DNA of 64,000 nucleotides, taken from contig JASJFT010000033.1 of NCBI GenBank assembly GCA_030770425.1, positions 247,729 through 311,728 on the forward strand, read 5' to 3'. The DNA comes from Darksidea phi (lineage: Eukaryota > Ascomycota > Dothideomycetes > Pleosporales > Lentitheciaceae). The notes below the pieces were generated by a model that was not told where the DNA came from, ran no database searches, and saw nothing but the letters and a program-made list of their open reading frames with translations. Both the position numbers and the translations under genes were made by a program. This document shows positions 1-10,631 of the stretch, piece after piece. Each line of letters starts with the position of its first letter. The stretch's first letter is position 1.

Positions 1-1450
1 TGTGGTTGCGGTACAAGATTCTCGGGCGGCTCGCTTTCGCAGGCCTGATCGCCTGGGGATGGCATCTTGTAAAAGATAACGGTCTAGGCACATACACCGG
101 TTTGATCCTTGTCTGGGCGGGGCCATTTCTCCTGCTTTTGTGGTTAGTTCCGCGCCAATCTCAAACCAAGTGCATGAATAACATCGGCATAGGATGTTGG
201 CCTATCAGTTCATTCTCGGCCTTCCCCTCTCAAACACATTGATACCTATAGTGATTCCTACCCTTTACCTTTGGATCGTGGATACCTTGGCGTTGAAGCG
301 AGGCACATGGGTAATCAACCCAGGTACGAAGTACAGCCTCCATCTATGGGATGGACTAGACATTGAGGAAGCGATTTTCTTTCTCGTCACGAACACTCTA
401 GTAGTCTTTGGTCAACTTGCATTCGATAATGCATTGTCCATCTTATACGCCTTCCCGACACGGTTTCCGAATGCAGGCATTCTTCCCTCGCCATTCATCC
501 TCATGAGAGCACTTTTTACTTCGCCTTCGCAGTACGATGAGGCATGTCTGGTAGGCTTGCAGGAAGCCGTCTTTCGACTGGAACGCAAGAGCCGAAGCTT
601 CTACCTTGCATCCTCCACGTTTCGGGGGCAGATACGTTCGGATCTCATGCTACTGTACTCGTTCTGTCGCGTTGCGGATGATCTTGTGGACGATGCTTCT
701 TCAGCCGACGAGGCACACGAGTGGATTGCAAAACTGCAGAGCTTTCTCCACATCGCATATGATGGAAAGAGACCGGAATCTGCGATGACCTCCTACGTCC
801 TCGAAAACTTCCCACCCGACACGCAGTCCGCCCTCCTTCAACTACCCTGTCCTAAGCTCTCGCGAGAGCCGCTTCAGGATCTTCTCCGCGGTTTTGAGAT
901 GGATCTAGCTTTCAACACTGCGCCACCAATCAACACCGAAGCCGACCTTGAGACATACGCTCAAAGAGTCGCCGGCACTGTTGCTCAAATGTGCAATGAG
1001 TTGATATTCTACATCTATCACAGTACAAACTCAGAAGATGAAAGGGGTTGCATCATCCAAGCGGGAAACCGCATGGGTATCGCGCTTCAATATGTCAATA
1101 TAGCCCGCGACATCGCCGTCGACGCAAAAATCGGGCGTGTTTATTTGCCTCTCACATGGCTGGACGATGTCGGATTGACATATGACGCAGTGCTAAAAGA
1201 TCCACAGGGGCAGCACATCGAAGAATTGCGTTCGAGGCTGCTTGATAAAGCATTTAATCTGTATGAAGGGGCAAGAGACGCTATTGAAGAGTTACCTATA
1301 GGAGCTAGAGGGCCTCTTAGGGTTGCGGTAGAGAGCTATATGGAGATTGGACGAGTGTTGCGGCAAAAAGGATACATAGCCAAGGCGGGGAGGGCGACAG
1401 TGCCAAAGTGGAGGAGGCTAAGGGTTGCTTGGGCGGCTTTGAATAGATAA
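1..1450 (+). CDS. carRA: Bifunctional lycopene cyclase/phytoene synthase, 3' part (5' end outside the window)
   Basis: The enzyme condenses two geranylgeranyl diphosphates to phytoene and cyclises lycopene; it is membrane-bound. Exons are <1-142 and 193-1450, separated by a 50-nt intron that splits a Trp codon. The visible N-terminal part is the second half of the lycopene cyclase domain, with several hydrophobic segments and motifs such as TLYLWIVDTLALKRGTW and LHLWDGLDIEEA. The phytoene synthase domain follows, with the first Asp-rich motif DDLVDD (about nt 678-695) and the second, NIARDIAVDA (about nt 1098-1127), followed by GRVYLPL. It ends with TAA at 1450. The first cyclase half is missing because the window starts inside the gene. 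The desaturase gene for the next step lies 3.2 kb downstream on the same strand. The fused cyclase/synthase is a fungal hallmark. Family assignment is very secure. Confidence 0.95.
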
Positions 1451-1878
1451 TCCTTCATTGACACTCATAAAGGAAGCGCTTTTTGACGTCATGAGGAAGG
1501 AGGTCGTAGCTCTCAGCTCAACACTATTTGAACGGCGCATGAAGAGGGAGCATGCCAGAAGGCAGATAAAGCCTTTTGTGGACGAAGTTTCCTTGTATCA
1601 TCTTTCTAACCGTTGCAAGCTTCTTGAGTTCATAAAATTCAACGGAAAAACCTCAAATCCCTAGCGTGTAGTCTCGTCCTGGCCATCGTGAAGAAAGAGG
1701 TTATTGGTCGGGACTAATTTTTCGAATACATGGCCAATCAGAGTGCTAAGTGGGTCCGCTTCGACATCAAAGTGATGTCGATATGCCGGCAACATAGCCG
1801 TGAGGATCATTATCTTGATAAGCGCAATGATTTGAGTCCACCCCTTTTTCCCTTCAGTATCAAGCTGCTGATCAGCAT

Positions 1879-2466
1879 CTAGCCTACACAATTGGCTAGC
1901 ATGATGCACCCTTCTGGGCCAGAGGGTAAAGAAGGGATAAGGAATCTGATGGCAACGAATTTGAGAAGGGCAAAGAAGGAGAACAACAGACTGGCGCCGG
2001 TAGCCCACGCACGCTTCCTCTTTTCTCTTGCAAGACGCATGTCCCCGTCCTCCGTCTCTTTCATAGTGCCCTTCGGCATGTACTGTACTTCAGCCCAAGG
2101 CACAAAGGTCAAGTAGACTACGCCGATTGCCCCTGGTACGGTTAAGCTGCTGTACTCATTTATGACTTGAAGAAGTATGACAGGGGAGTCGTAGAATTCG
2201 AGTGCGGACGTGAGTACAGCGATGATGTCGGGCAGAAAAGAGAGGACGCAAGTCGCGCAAATGAACCGGGGATGTTGGAGAGTGCCACCGTAGGGGATAA
2301 GAGTCTTGTTGTTCCAGGTGCAGTAGAGTGTAATGTGGCAGACGATGTGGAGGAGAGCGCCGGCGACGCCATATGGTATACATTGGTTGATGACGACATC
2401 CGGGGCGTTGTCGGATGATTGTGTGGGGTCTACATGGCAGGAATTGCTGGAAAGGGAAATGACCAA
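1879..2466 (-). CDS. Multi-pass membrane protein, paralogue of the neighbour at 3157-3945; start unresolved
   Basis: I do not recognise a named family. The open frame encodes about 195 residues with four or five hydrophobic segments. It opens with a QC.IPYG..G motif (INQCIPYGVAGALLHIV) that matches QCFALPYGSIGFVLDLL in the gene at 3157-3945, so the two look like diverged paralogues. No in-frame ATG precedes the first membrane segment, and no ATG in any frame is found between 2435 and 2606 on this strand. A good acceptor (ccctttccag) sits just before the SNSC stretch, so a first exon could lie further upstream; otherwise the gene is broken. A second open frame downstream (1661 to about 1860) with a hydrophobic ILTAMLPAYRHHF segment may be a 3' exon, but I could not find a phase-consistent junction. 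It is convergent with the cyclase/synthase gene. Confidence 0.5.
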   Translation of the reverse strand: MVISLSSNSCHVDPTQSSDNAPDVVINQCIPYGVAGALLHIVCHITLYCTWNNKTLIPYGGTLQHPRFICATCVLSFLPDIIAVLTSALEFYDSPVILLQVINEYSSLTVPGAIGVVYLTFVPWAEVQYMPKGTMKETEDGDMRLAREKRKRAWATGASLLFSFFALLKFVAIRFLIPSLPSGPEGCIMLANCVG

Positions 2467-2601
2467 ATCTTTCTTGAGGGAGAAAATCGAGAAAGCTTAG
2501 AGATGGTGATAATGTCACGTTTTGAGGTGGAATAAAGTTGCACCTGTGTCGAAGCAAGCCGCTTGTTGGGAATCGTCTCAGCACCGCGCCACAAGTCTAC
2601 T

Positions 2602-3147
2602 TTATCTGAAGATGACCAATGAGAGAACCACTTGTCTCTGCCACTCCACGATCAATGGGACAAGCACCACCGCACAGTACCCAAAGAGGGACACCGCACC
2701 GCTGCTCCACTCCCAGTTGGCAACCCCAGCAGCTTTTCATCCCTATATGTAGAGATCCATTTGATATCGAAAGTGCCGTACCAAATCACACACCAGCAAT
2801 AACAACAGTCGAAATAGCCAAGCTTGCGGTCCAGTTGTCGATGGTTCGGGCATTGACCTTAGTGTCCAACATCCCTAGGAGTAGTGATCTAGCATAGTTG
2901 GGGGGATAATTTCCTGCGTTTTGGTGGAAGGGTGAAAGGAGCGCATTCCAATGCGTCAATAGCGAAAAGAGTGTGGTAGCACAAGGCGCATTCGATTCTA
3001 AGGTGAACATAGAGCCGGTGGGGTTTCTCGTATCGACTAGTTTTCACGGTTAAGAGATTTTTCGCTGTCAGACGCGGCGTGAGAATAGTGGCACAGTTTG
3101 GTAAGGCCAGGGGGGAGCACTTCATTGCAGAATTTGCAGCGAGCCAT
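2602..3147 (-). CDS. Possible small spliced gene, putative membrane protein (tentative)
   Basis: This model is tentative. An ATG at 3147 opens MARCKFCNEVLPPGLTKLCH, a Cys/His-rich start. A frame further on runs through LLTHWNALLSPF, YARSLLLGMLDTKVNA and NWTASLAISTVVIAGV. It then joins, across a phase-compatible 47-nt intron (donor GTGATT, acceptor atatag), to DEKLLGLPTGSGAAVSLFGYC and a hydrophobic tail ending LVIFR-stop at 2602. The first intron has only a weak donor (GTGCCA). The stretch lies between the two paralogous membrane-protein genes. It could instead hold extra 3' exons of the gene at 3157-3945, or be non-coding. No family is recognised. Confidence 0.3.
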
Positions 3148-3156
3148 GGGGCTTAT

Positions 3157-3945
3157 TCAAGCGGTCGTAAGGGGCAAGAGCATCGTGATAGTGTAGACGG
3201 CATACGTGGCGATGACGCCCGTTTCGCTTCCCTCTGGTATACTGCCGATCTCATGTGCAGCCGCAGCGAGGACCCAATTAAGGGCCATGTCCCCAATGAG
3301 ACACATGCACAAGATGCCGCTAGCTAACCACTCTGCGAGTTTAGTGACTGGGTCTCTTGGATTCTCAACTCCAACGAGGAGCCGCATCCCAATTGTGAGG
3401 ACGATGAAGACCACAATGATAATGGAGCACACTGTATATAAGGTGTAAGCTTTAGCAATACCTATTGGGCCTTCCAACGTACCTATCTTCATGCTACTAT
3501 TATCCCAGCCGTCCTGCGCAATCCGACCTAGCCCCACCGCACCAACGATGCTGAAGATGGTATACGAAACTATCGCGAAAGCCACGTTGTTTGAGCCGGT
3601 TCTCTGCATATGGCTATTCCAGTTGATGGTAAGGTTGATGAAGTTGAAAAGGCCGGCATATGCGCCCTTCCATATGCTAACCAACACTAGTGGTCGATGG
3701 TCGTTACAACGTATCGCATTGTAGATGGCGACACCAAAGCCGCCGAACATGCCGATAGACGAGAAGTACATGTTCATGGGTTGATGCTCAATCTCTTCGC
3801 CTTTCCACGGTGATTGACCGCTCCTAATAAAACAGATGCCATAGGTGACAAGTAAATCGAGGACGAAGCCGATACTTCCATACGGCAGAGCAAAGCACTG
3901 CATGTCTGAGCGAATGCTATCCAGAGGGGCGGTAGTCGTGTTCAT
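3157..3945 (-). CDS. Seven-transmembrane protein of unknown function inside the carotenoid cluster
   Basis: A single open frame of 262 residues with seven hydrophobic stretches: around CFALPYGSIGFVLDLLV, MNMYFSSIGMFGGFGVAIYN, PLVLVSIWKGAYAGLFNFIN, VAFAIVSYTIFSIVGAVGL, LYTVCSIIIVVFIVLTIGM, LASGILCMCLIGDMALNW and GVIATYAVYTITMLLPL. The ATG at 3945 gives a short hydrophilic head (MNTTTAPLDSIRSDM). Fungal carotenoid clusters often carry an opsin gene (carO) beside carRA and carB, but this protein has no Lys in its last helix to bind retinal, so I do not call it an opsin. It shares the QC..PYG motif with the gene at 1879-2466. Its start faces the phytoene desaturase start 713 bp away, which suggests a shared promoter. 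Function is unknown. Confidence 0.75.
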   Translation of the reverse strand: MNTTTAPLDSIRSDMQCFALPYGSIGFVLDLLVTYGICFIRSGQSPWKGEEIEHQPMNMYFSSIGMFGGFGVAIYNAIRCNDHRPLVLVSIWKGAYAGLFNFINLTINWNSHMQRTGSNNVAFAIVSYTIFSIVGAVGLGRIAQDGWDNSSMKIGTLEGPIGIAKAYTLYTVCSIIIVVFIVLTIGMRLLVGVENPRDPVTKLAEWLASGILCMCLIGDMALNWVLAAAAHEIGSIPEGSETGVIATYAVYTITMLLPLTTA

Positions 3946-4658
3946 GGTGCGCCAGCTCGACTTCTCGTATCTTTATAGCCTGAAAAGAGCGTTGCGGGGT
4001 GACACGCCACACGTACGTCCCTGTGTGCAGACGTCTATAGATCGTGAGAGGGGTGAAAATTAAGGGAATGAGAGTGACTCACACTGAGCGATGGGTTGGA
4101 TGTGGAATACGAGCGTGATGTCGCAAAGCTGGGTTGTCAATGCTGCTGCCAGCTGCGTCGCTCAGCCTCGTCTTGCTTACTTAAGGCTGCTATGAGCATA
4201 GCACCGAAGCGCAGAAAGCCAACATAGGTAGATGCGCTAATGCAACAGGACCTGAAATCCGACAACCTGAAATGAAGACGAAGACCTTAGAAGTAGCGTA
4301 ATAAATGCTAGACGCTTTCACGGGGCCTTACGGGATTATCTCGGAGATGTTTCGGAGCTCGGAGATTATTAGTCTGCAGTTGTTGATTAGCTGACTGCAA
4401 TATCACTGCATACGTCCATCGTCGTCTGTTGCGTCTGATGGCATTAACTTTCAGAATCGCTTTAATTCGAATTAGGCGATATTACCAATCGAAATTTCAC
4501 GTGTTGATACTCTTGTGACATGCACGACCCACACTGCCGAGTCTTACATTCTCTCATACGTCATGACTTCCGCTTGGCGTTGGGACGCTTTCTCATGACT
4601 ACTACGCTGTCCCACGCAGACACAGTAGTTGTTTGTGCTCTTCTGCAATTTTGGTACG
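3946..4658. promoter_or_regulatory. Shared intergenic promoter region between the 7-TM gene and phytoene desaturase
   Basis: The two start codons face away from each other across 713 bp with no open frame of note between them. In other fungi carotenoid genes are co-induced by light, so a bidirectional promoter is plausible. I did not identify specific binding sites. Confidence 0.45.
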
Positions 4659-6500
4659 ATGGCTGAAAAGACAATGCCGCGTAGTGCCATCATTGTCGGT
4701 GCTGGCGCTGGAGGGGTCGCCACAGCGGCGCGCCTAGCAGCGGCAGGTTTGAGGGTCACGGTAGTTGAGAAAAATGATTTCACTGGCGGGCGCTGCAGTC
4801 TAATCTATCGAGATGGATACGTATGCTGTTACTCTTCTCACCTTGTAGGCATGTGCTAATGAGTAGGCAGAGGTTCGACCAAGGCCCAAGCTTGCTACTA
4901 CTCCCCCGCCTCTTTCAGGAGACATTTCAGGATCTGGGGACATCACTGAAAGACGAAGGCGTGAATCTGGTCAAATGTGAGCCGAACTATAATGTGCACT
5001 TTCATGATGATACCGCCTTCAAACTATCCACGGACCTGGCGACCATGAAAGAGGAAGTAGAACGGTTTGAAGGCAAAGACGGGTTCGAGCGGTATCTCTC
5101 TTTCCTCCAGGAATCACATCGGCATTACGAGGCCTCTATCACGCATGTGTTGAAGAAGAACTTCTACACGCTCTTCAGCATGGTGCGTCCGAGCTTTTTG
5201 CGGTACCTGCAACAACTGCATCCGTTCGAGAGCATATATAGCCGGGCTAGCAATTACTTCTGGACCGATAGGTTGAGAAGGGTCTTTACTTTTGCGAGCA
5301 TGTACATGGGCATGAGCCCCTTCGATGCTCCCGGAACGTATAGCTTGCTGCAATATACCGAGCTAGCGGAGGGAATATGGTACCCTATCGGCGGGTTTCA
5401 CAAGGTATGTTACTCGCAAGCTGATGATCGTACGTTCATACTTACACGTATAGGTCGTTGAAGCTTTAGTCAAGATTGGTGAGCGCAAAGGCGTGAACTA
5501 CCGACTAAATACGTCAATATCGCAGATCAAGCTATCTGCCGATGGTCGAAGAGCAATTGGAGTGGTACTCGAGGACTCTAACGAAACGCTCAGGGCGGAC
5601 CTTGTTATATGCAACGCAGATCTGGTCTACGCGTATAACAAACTTCTTCCATCAACATCATATGCTCGTTCCCTCACGAAAAGAAACGCATCATGCTCAA
5701 GCATATCCTTCTATTGGGCCTTGGATAGACAGTTCCCGGAAATTACAACTCATAACATTTTCCTCGCCGAGGACTATAGGGAGAGCTTCGACAGCATCTT
5801 CAAGGAGCACCTAATACCTGAGCAGCCAAGCTTCTACGTCAATGTACCATCACGCGTTGATCCAACGGCCGCACCGGAAGGTTGCGACTCTGTCGTGATT
5901 CTAGTACCCGTCGGCCATCTCTTGGATTCAGCATCAGAGTCACATAGAGGAACGCCAAGTATGTCCGGCACGACTCAGAACTGGGACAACATGGTCTCAA
6001 TTGCACGCGAAACCGTTCTTAAGACGATCGAAGCTCGCCTCAAAATCTCCCTCAGGCCTCATATCCTACACGAGTCCGTCAACACGCCACCTTCTTGGAA
6101 GTCGGCCTTTAACCTCGATCGCGGAGCTATTCTTGGCCTGAGTCATTCATTCTTCAACGTGCTTAGCTTCAGGCCCAAGACGAAGCATCCTAGCATTGAA
6201 GGCTTGTACTTTGTAGGCGCAAGTACGCACCCAGGAACCGGTGTGCCGATTGTACTTGCCGGCGCGAAGATTGTGAGTGAGCAAGTTCTTGGTGCGCTTG
6301 CTCAAGACATACCTTGGGTGAAGGGGAAGGAGATGGTAGGTGGAAAGTGCAGGAGTGCACTAGACACTGTTCAGTACCTACCGATACTGAGCTGGCTGCA
6401 TTGGGTGGTCATCGCCGTCATCATAACTCTGGCGTCGCTCTTCACACTCCTTCGGAGACACTCGGATTGGAGCCAAGCGAATTTCGCGGGCGATTTCTAG
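4659..6500 (+). CDS. carB: Phytoene desaturase
   Basis: An FAD-dependent desaturase that converts phytoene to lycopene or further-desaturated carotenes, using the product of the upstream synthase. Exons are 4659-4820, 4871-5404 and 5454-6500; both introns are 49-50 nt with GTATG donors and keep phase, giving 580 residues, the usual size for the AL-1/CarB family. The N-terminus has the dinucleotide-binding motif SAIIVGAGAGGVATAARL and VVEKNDFTGGRC. The middle carries FDQGPSLLLLP, SMYMGMSPFDAPGTYSLLQY and GIWYPIGGFHK. The C-terminal signature is GLYFVGASTHPGTGVPIV, followed by a membrane anchor (WLHWVVIAVIITLASLFTLL). The start ATG is followed immediately by the nucleotide-binding fold. It is the downstream partner of the gene at 1-1450. 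Confidence 0.96.
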
Positions 6501-7180
6501 AGCCATCTATCTGATCATATCGTCGGTGCTTTCAGGTTCGCGCAACAAACTAATAGTCCGTTACTATTGTGTTTCACGTTTTACTTTATCATCTTAGTTT
6601 ACCCAAATTGAATCCGAGTGTGTAACCCAAGTTCTTTTAGCATCTAACCGTTATTACAACAATGGGACTTTAGAACCATTTAAACATCTACGCCTCAACT
6701 ACGATGCAATCCATAGAACTAAACGAATTTGTAGGGCTTGGGTTGGGGGTTATTTCTAGGCCAGCTAACATTTGATATTCTCGTTCCTAGCAGGAAAGAT
6801 AATTGCAGATTACATTTCTGCAAGAGAAGATTTGCTTCTATAACCGCACTTTCTTCTTCACTTCTTTTCGTCGGCTTCTCTATAGCTTGCCGAGAGTGGA
6901 AGACAACAATTATCTGCAGAAATTACATATGTCGAAAACTCGAAAACAGAATTGTGACCAAGGATTATGACGTGTGAAGAAGTATCATGGGAACAGGAGA
7001 TGATGGCGGTGCGATGAAGTAGAGTTCCAGCCGGACAGCATAAAGGCAACAAGGCGAAGGGCCAAGATTTAGACTCAAACTGAATTTGAACCCACGCAAT
7101 TGATACGTTTGCGATAACATACGCGTTCCAAGTTGTATGTTGACTTTATGAGCCTTCTAAAGCTCCAACCCTTCGACTTC
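6501..7180. other. Intergenic, no gene seen
   Basis: AT-rich 3' flank of the desaturase gene and 3' flank of the convergent acetyltransferase gene. Short open frames have no coding character. I see no repeat or RNA gene. Confidence 0.5.
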
Positions 7181-7937
7181 CTACAACCAAGGCGCTTTAT
7201 CCACACCCTCAACATAATCATGCCCAACTGGTCTCCACATCAGCCACCCACTCAAATCATCTGCCTGCAACTCCTTCCACCTCTCACTCGGACTTTCCAC
7301 ACTCAGCGACGGGTCCGGAGGGATGATCTCAATGACACCAAGTCCACACTTCTCGTACGCTCCGCGCGCGGAAGGCAGTGAGCTGATAACAGTTTCAATT
7401 CCTAATTCATCCCCTTTGTCGATGCCCCATCTTATTAGCATTCGGCCCGCACCGCAGTTCCGATGGTCGGGATGAACGCAGACCGCGAGAAGATCTTTAT
7501 GTCCATTAGTTTCGTGTCTTTGATGATATACGGCACTTACCCATATGCGGCCTCGAGACTCTCTTTCCGATAAACGCCCATAGCCCATTGATAAACCTCT
7601 CTGCAAATTCCCGCTCCTCGCTCCCCTCTGGATGCCACACGGCTTTCGTCGGCTCACTGTACGGCTCCGGGCTATCGTTCACCTCCCACTCCGCATAACC
7701 AATGATCGTATTCGTATCAGTGTCCGTACATTTCACAGTGAAGTGTTTGGGGTTTTGCGCTCGGAGGGCCTTGATCTTGCGTGCTTTGTCCCAGGCAATG
7801 CTTTCCTCGCGCGTGGCAAAAGTGGCGCGGAAGTGCTTGAGCTGCGGGTTGTAGGGGCTTTGCCAGGCATCGTAGTCTGTTTCGCACAGTTGATCGAAGT
7901 CTGATTCCGAGGTTACTATGCCGAGAGTGAGTGGCAT
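7181..7937 (-). CDS. GNAT-family N-acetyltransferase
   Basis: Two exons, 7541-7937 and 7181-7494, joined by a 46-nt intron with a GTAAGT donor that keeps phase, giving 236 residues. The N-terminal half contains FTVKCTDTDTNTIIGYAEW. The second exon carries the acetyl-CoA binding region: LLAVCVHPDHRNCGAGRMLI, with the R-x-x-G-x-G/A pattern, followed by ISSLPSARGAYEKCGLGVIE, where small-molecule GNATs place the conserved Y-x-x-G-F/L segment. The substrate cannot be told from the sequence. The start ATG at 7937 follows a stop-rich leader. It converges with the desaturase gene. Confidence 0.85.
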
Positions 7938-8667
7938 TTTGCTACTTAGTTCAAGTTCGGATTGTTAGTCTCTGTGACAAGAAAGTTAGGAAGCCCGCTC
8001 GATCTTTTTTTTATAAGAAAAGCTGCGGATAAGCTTACAAGACCCTCATGGACCTGAGTTGGCCGAGAAAAGGTTAGGGCACTCTAATACGGACGATGGT
8101 GCGTACCCCGCACTCCTGCTCAGCCCTAATCCCTCAAGCAAGTTTTCGTGGGAGCGCGATACGCGACGTTATTATGGCTTGCAAAAGAAATGAACTACAA
8201 ACTTTAATGGCGACAACAGCGTTGAGGGCGTGTACAAGGCTGTTTATTTGCTAAGTTCTTTGCAGGTAAATGACGGGCGAATTACACGTTAGGCAGAACG
8301 TCTGCATACGCCCTCAACGCGCTCCCGTTACTTTACCGGCCGACTCATGTCTTTTGTAAAATGTCGATAATTTTAGTTGCAAGAATATGTTTTAATACTC
8401 ACTGAAGTGTATGGTCAAGAACCAGATCGCGCTGGACTGACTTCACCTACGGGAAATGAGCTCCTATCCTCTCTCCGACTTCATTCCTTGAAATGCATGT
8501 AATGTTAGCACTAAGGTGTTCGCAGACTAAGTCCTTGCCATTTACTTCGAAAAGGCTCAAAACTAGCCCTCATTTGTCCACCAAAGGTATATCGAAAGGT
8601 CGCGCATATCTCGGCATTGTGTTACTTTTCTGGTAAAAGAGACTTAGTTCCTTGCCTTTTCTAGTAT
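7938..8667. other. Intergenic, no gene seen
   Basis: Promoter side of the acetyltransferase gene followed by non-coding sequence up to a dead TPR gene. I find no open frame with coding character. Confidence 0.4.
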
Positions 8668-9255
8668 CTACGCTCGAAAATTTGTGTCAACTGGGTCCCG
8701 AAGCTGTTTTTCCAAATCCTCCTTCTCGATAGCGGAATGCATTGCATGGAGTCGGTCCTCATACGCCCTCTCCATCAGGACATCATCCAGTCTTTTTACA
8801 ACCAACTTCAGTTCCTGCAACGCACATGCCAGTTTTGGGCCTCAATTATCATCCGGTATCGGTATTCTCCGTATGCTCAGGCCTCTTTGGAAGCTGTCCA
8901 CGGCTTCCGCAAACTTCCACTGTGAGTACTGCGCTGACCCAAGCAAGAAAAACGTCAGGGCAACGCCGACGTTCAGTTGGAGCTGTTGGAAAGCTTGAGA
9001 TGAATTCTCGATTTGGAGTAGGCGTAAGCCCAAAACGCCGCTGATATCTTCTGCCTCCTTGTATCTCAGTTCTTGGAGAAGGTACCTGATAGTAGTATGC
9101 TACAAGCAGATTGATGTATGGTCGAAAAGCTCGAACCTTTCTCCCACCTGCTCAAGCTTGTGGTTGATTTCAATGAGTGCTTGTCCCTTGTACAGGTTGT
9201 AGAATTCGCCGGGAACTGTGCGGGGAAAACTGGCCTGGTTGCAAGAGTAATATGC
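8668..9255 (-). pseudogene. TPR-repeat protein remnant with in-frame stops, truncated by a repeat
   Basis: One minus-strand frame is readable across about 590 bp but is broken by TAG (about 9096) and TGA (about 8842). It holds segments like FYNLYKGQALIEINHKLEQV, YLLQELRYKEAEDISGVLG, the TPR-like FFLLGSAQYSQWKFAEAVDS followed by FQRGLSIRR, and LKLVVKRLDDVLMERAYEDR. Spacing of the Leu, Gly, Ala and Tyr residues fits tetratricopeptide repeats, the usual C-terminal repeats of some fungal NLR and signalling proteins. The readable part stops at the repeat end at 9262, which starts with CACTATAGAAC, so the 5' part is lost or displaced. It sits at the edge of the NLR island. Two nonsense codons in one frame make an active gene unlikely. 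Confidence 0.65.
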
Positions 9256-9823
9256 TTTAATCACTATAGAACAATTGTCTTATCCTTGATAGGGGTAAAT
9301 TGTCTCTTTTTGCCTTTATCCTTAATAGGGCTAAATTACCATTTTTTATCCTTATCCTTAATAAGGGTAGAATAAAAGAACTAGATATAGCTTTAATATT
9401 TAATAGCTGATTGTATTATTATTATTAATATATAGGAGGTATAAAGCTAAATTCTAAATTTTTTATATATAGATATAGCCCTCTACCGGAATTATATAAA
9501 GTACGGGGATGCCGATGTTTTAGCGTGGTGGGCTGAGCTATGTCCTCGATAATTTTCAGCCTTGTCAACGATGTCACCGGAGCTGAGGTTGTGCGGGCAC
9601 GCGGACCACCAACCTGCTCTGCCTAGAGTCAAACTTTCTTCGACACCGCAACTCGAATCTTTCAGTACCCTAGTTGATCCGGCCGAACTTTCGCCGATGT
9701 ACCTCGTTATCGTTGATCAAGGATACCGCGTCGGGCTTTGGTAATTACTGCTGGCATCCTGCGACGCCGCCGATAGAATCAAAACAGAAGGACAACTGCT
9801 GAACGGGGCAAAATGGAGGGCGT
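9256..9823. repeat. Truncated, RIP-altered end of the CACTA-like repeat plus AT-rich DNA
   Basis: From 9262 the sequence CACTATAGAACAATTGTC, followed by several copies of a CCTTATCCTTAATAGGG-like motif, matches the end of the elements at 27674-28639 and 31913-32908. No opposite end is found nearby, so this is a solo or truncated copy. The rest, to about 9490, is very AT-rich; 9490-9823 is ordinary base composition with no gene I can support. Confidence 0.55.
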
Positions 9824-10480
9824 GCTTTTGGCAGGCAACCGCGCGTCTAAGATTCGGACCCGAGTTTTTCAGTTCCCTAACGCTAATAAGTAACGATAAG
9901 CTAATGCAACTCTACTCTATACACTAAAATCGCTTCCTATCCGCAACTTCAGGTATTTTAAATTAGCTAACCCTCCTTCGGAGACCGTCCTATCTCGTAC
10001 GTCTTGACCATATATAGTAATAAGGCTACAGAAGCGCGGAGTTGCTACGCTCTTACCTACTTTCCTTAGGATCTATAGCGTAACTTATAGGTACGAGTAC
10101 GAACCTACTACTATTTAGATACAAACTACTAAATCGAAGTAACGGTATTCTTTTTTTACGATATAAAATAGGGGTTTAAAGTATTATAAACTATCTCTTA
10201 TAGGTCTCGTTATTTACTATAAAAGCTAGTTATCTATCCTTACCTTCTGAAACCCCGTTGCAATTAACTAATAGAAATATTCTACTTTAGGAAATTTAAC
10301 TATATATAGCTATACTTATATCGTACTTTATAACAAGTTCATCTTTAACTTAGTTATTTCGTAGCTCTTAATAAATATAATGATATAAATTATAATTAGT
10401 ATAGTAATATTAATAGTACTACTTCTTATCTTTATAATACTATATTCTCTACTACAAAAACTAAACTCGCTTTTAACGAC
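9824..10480 (+). repeat. Left arm of a large inverted repeat pair, AT-mutated copy
   Basis: Reads as the reverse complement of 22640-23356. Alignment by eye is strong from 9824 to about 10290 (for example ctaacgctaataagtaacg in one and its complement in the other) and fades to about 10480. Most differences are C to T or G to A in this copy, as RIP would leave. It contains no intact open frame. Confidence 0.75.
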
Positions 10481-10631
10481 TTCGTACTAAGGCTTTCGAG
10501 TACCTTTTTGTCCCCCTAGACTCCTGCTATACCGACCCTAATCAAAGGTATGGTTATACTTTAATTAACTTATAGGGACACACAAGGCTAAGCGATACGG
10601 GGGCTTGCCTCGCCATATTCCAATCTCAGCC

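Noticed and set aside
3157..3945. Opsin (carO) in the carotenoid cluster
   Set aside because: Seven helices and location fit, but there is no Lys in the last helix and none of the retinal-pocket motifs.
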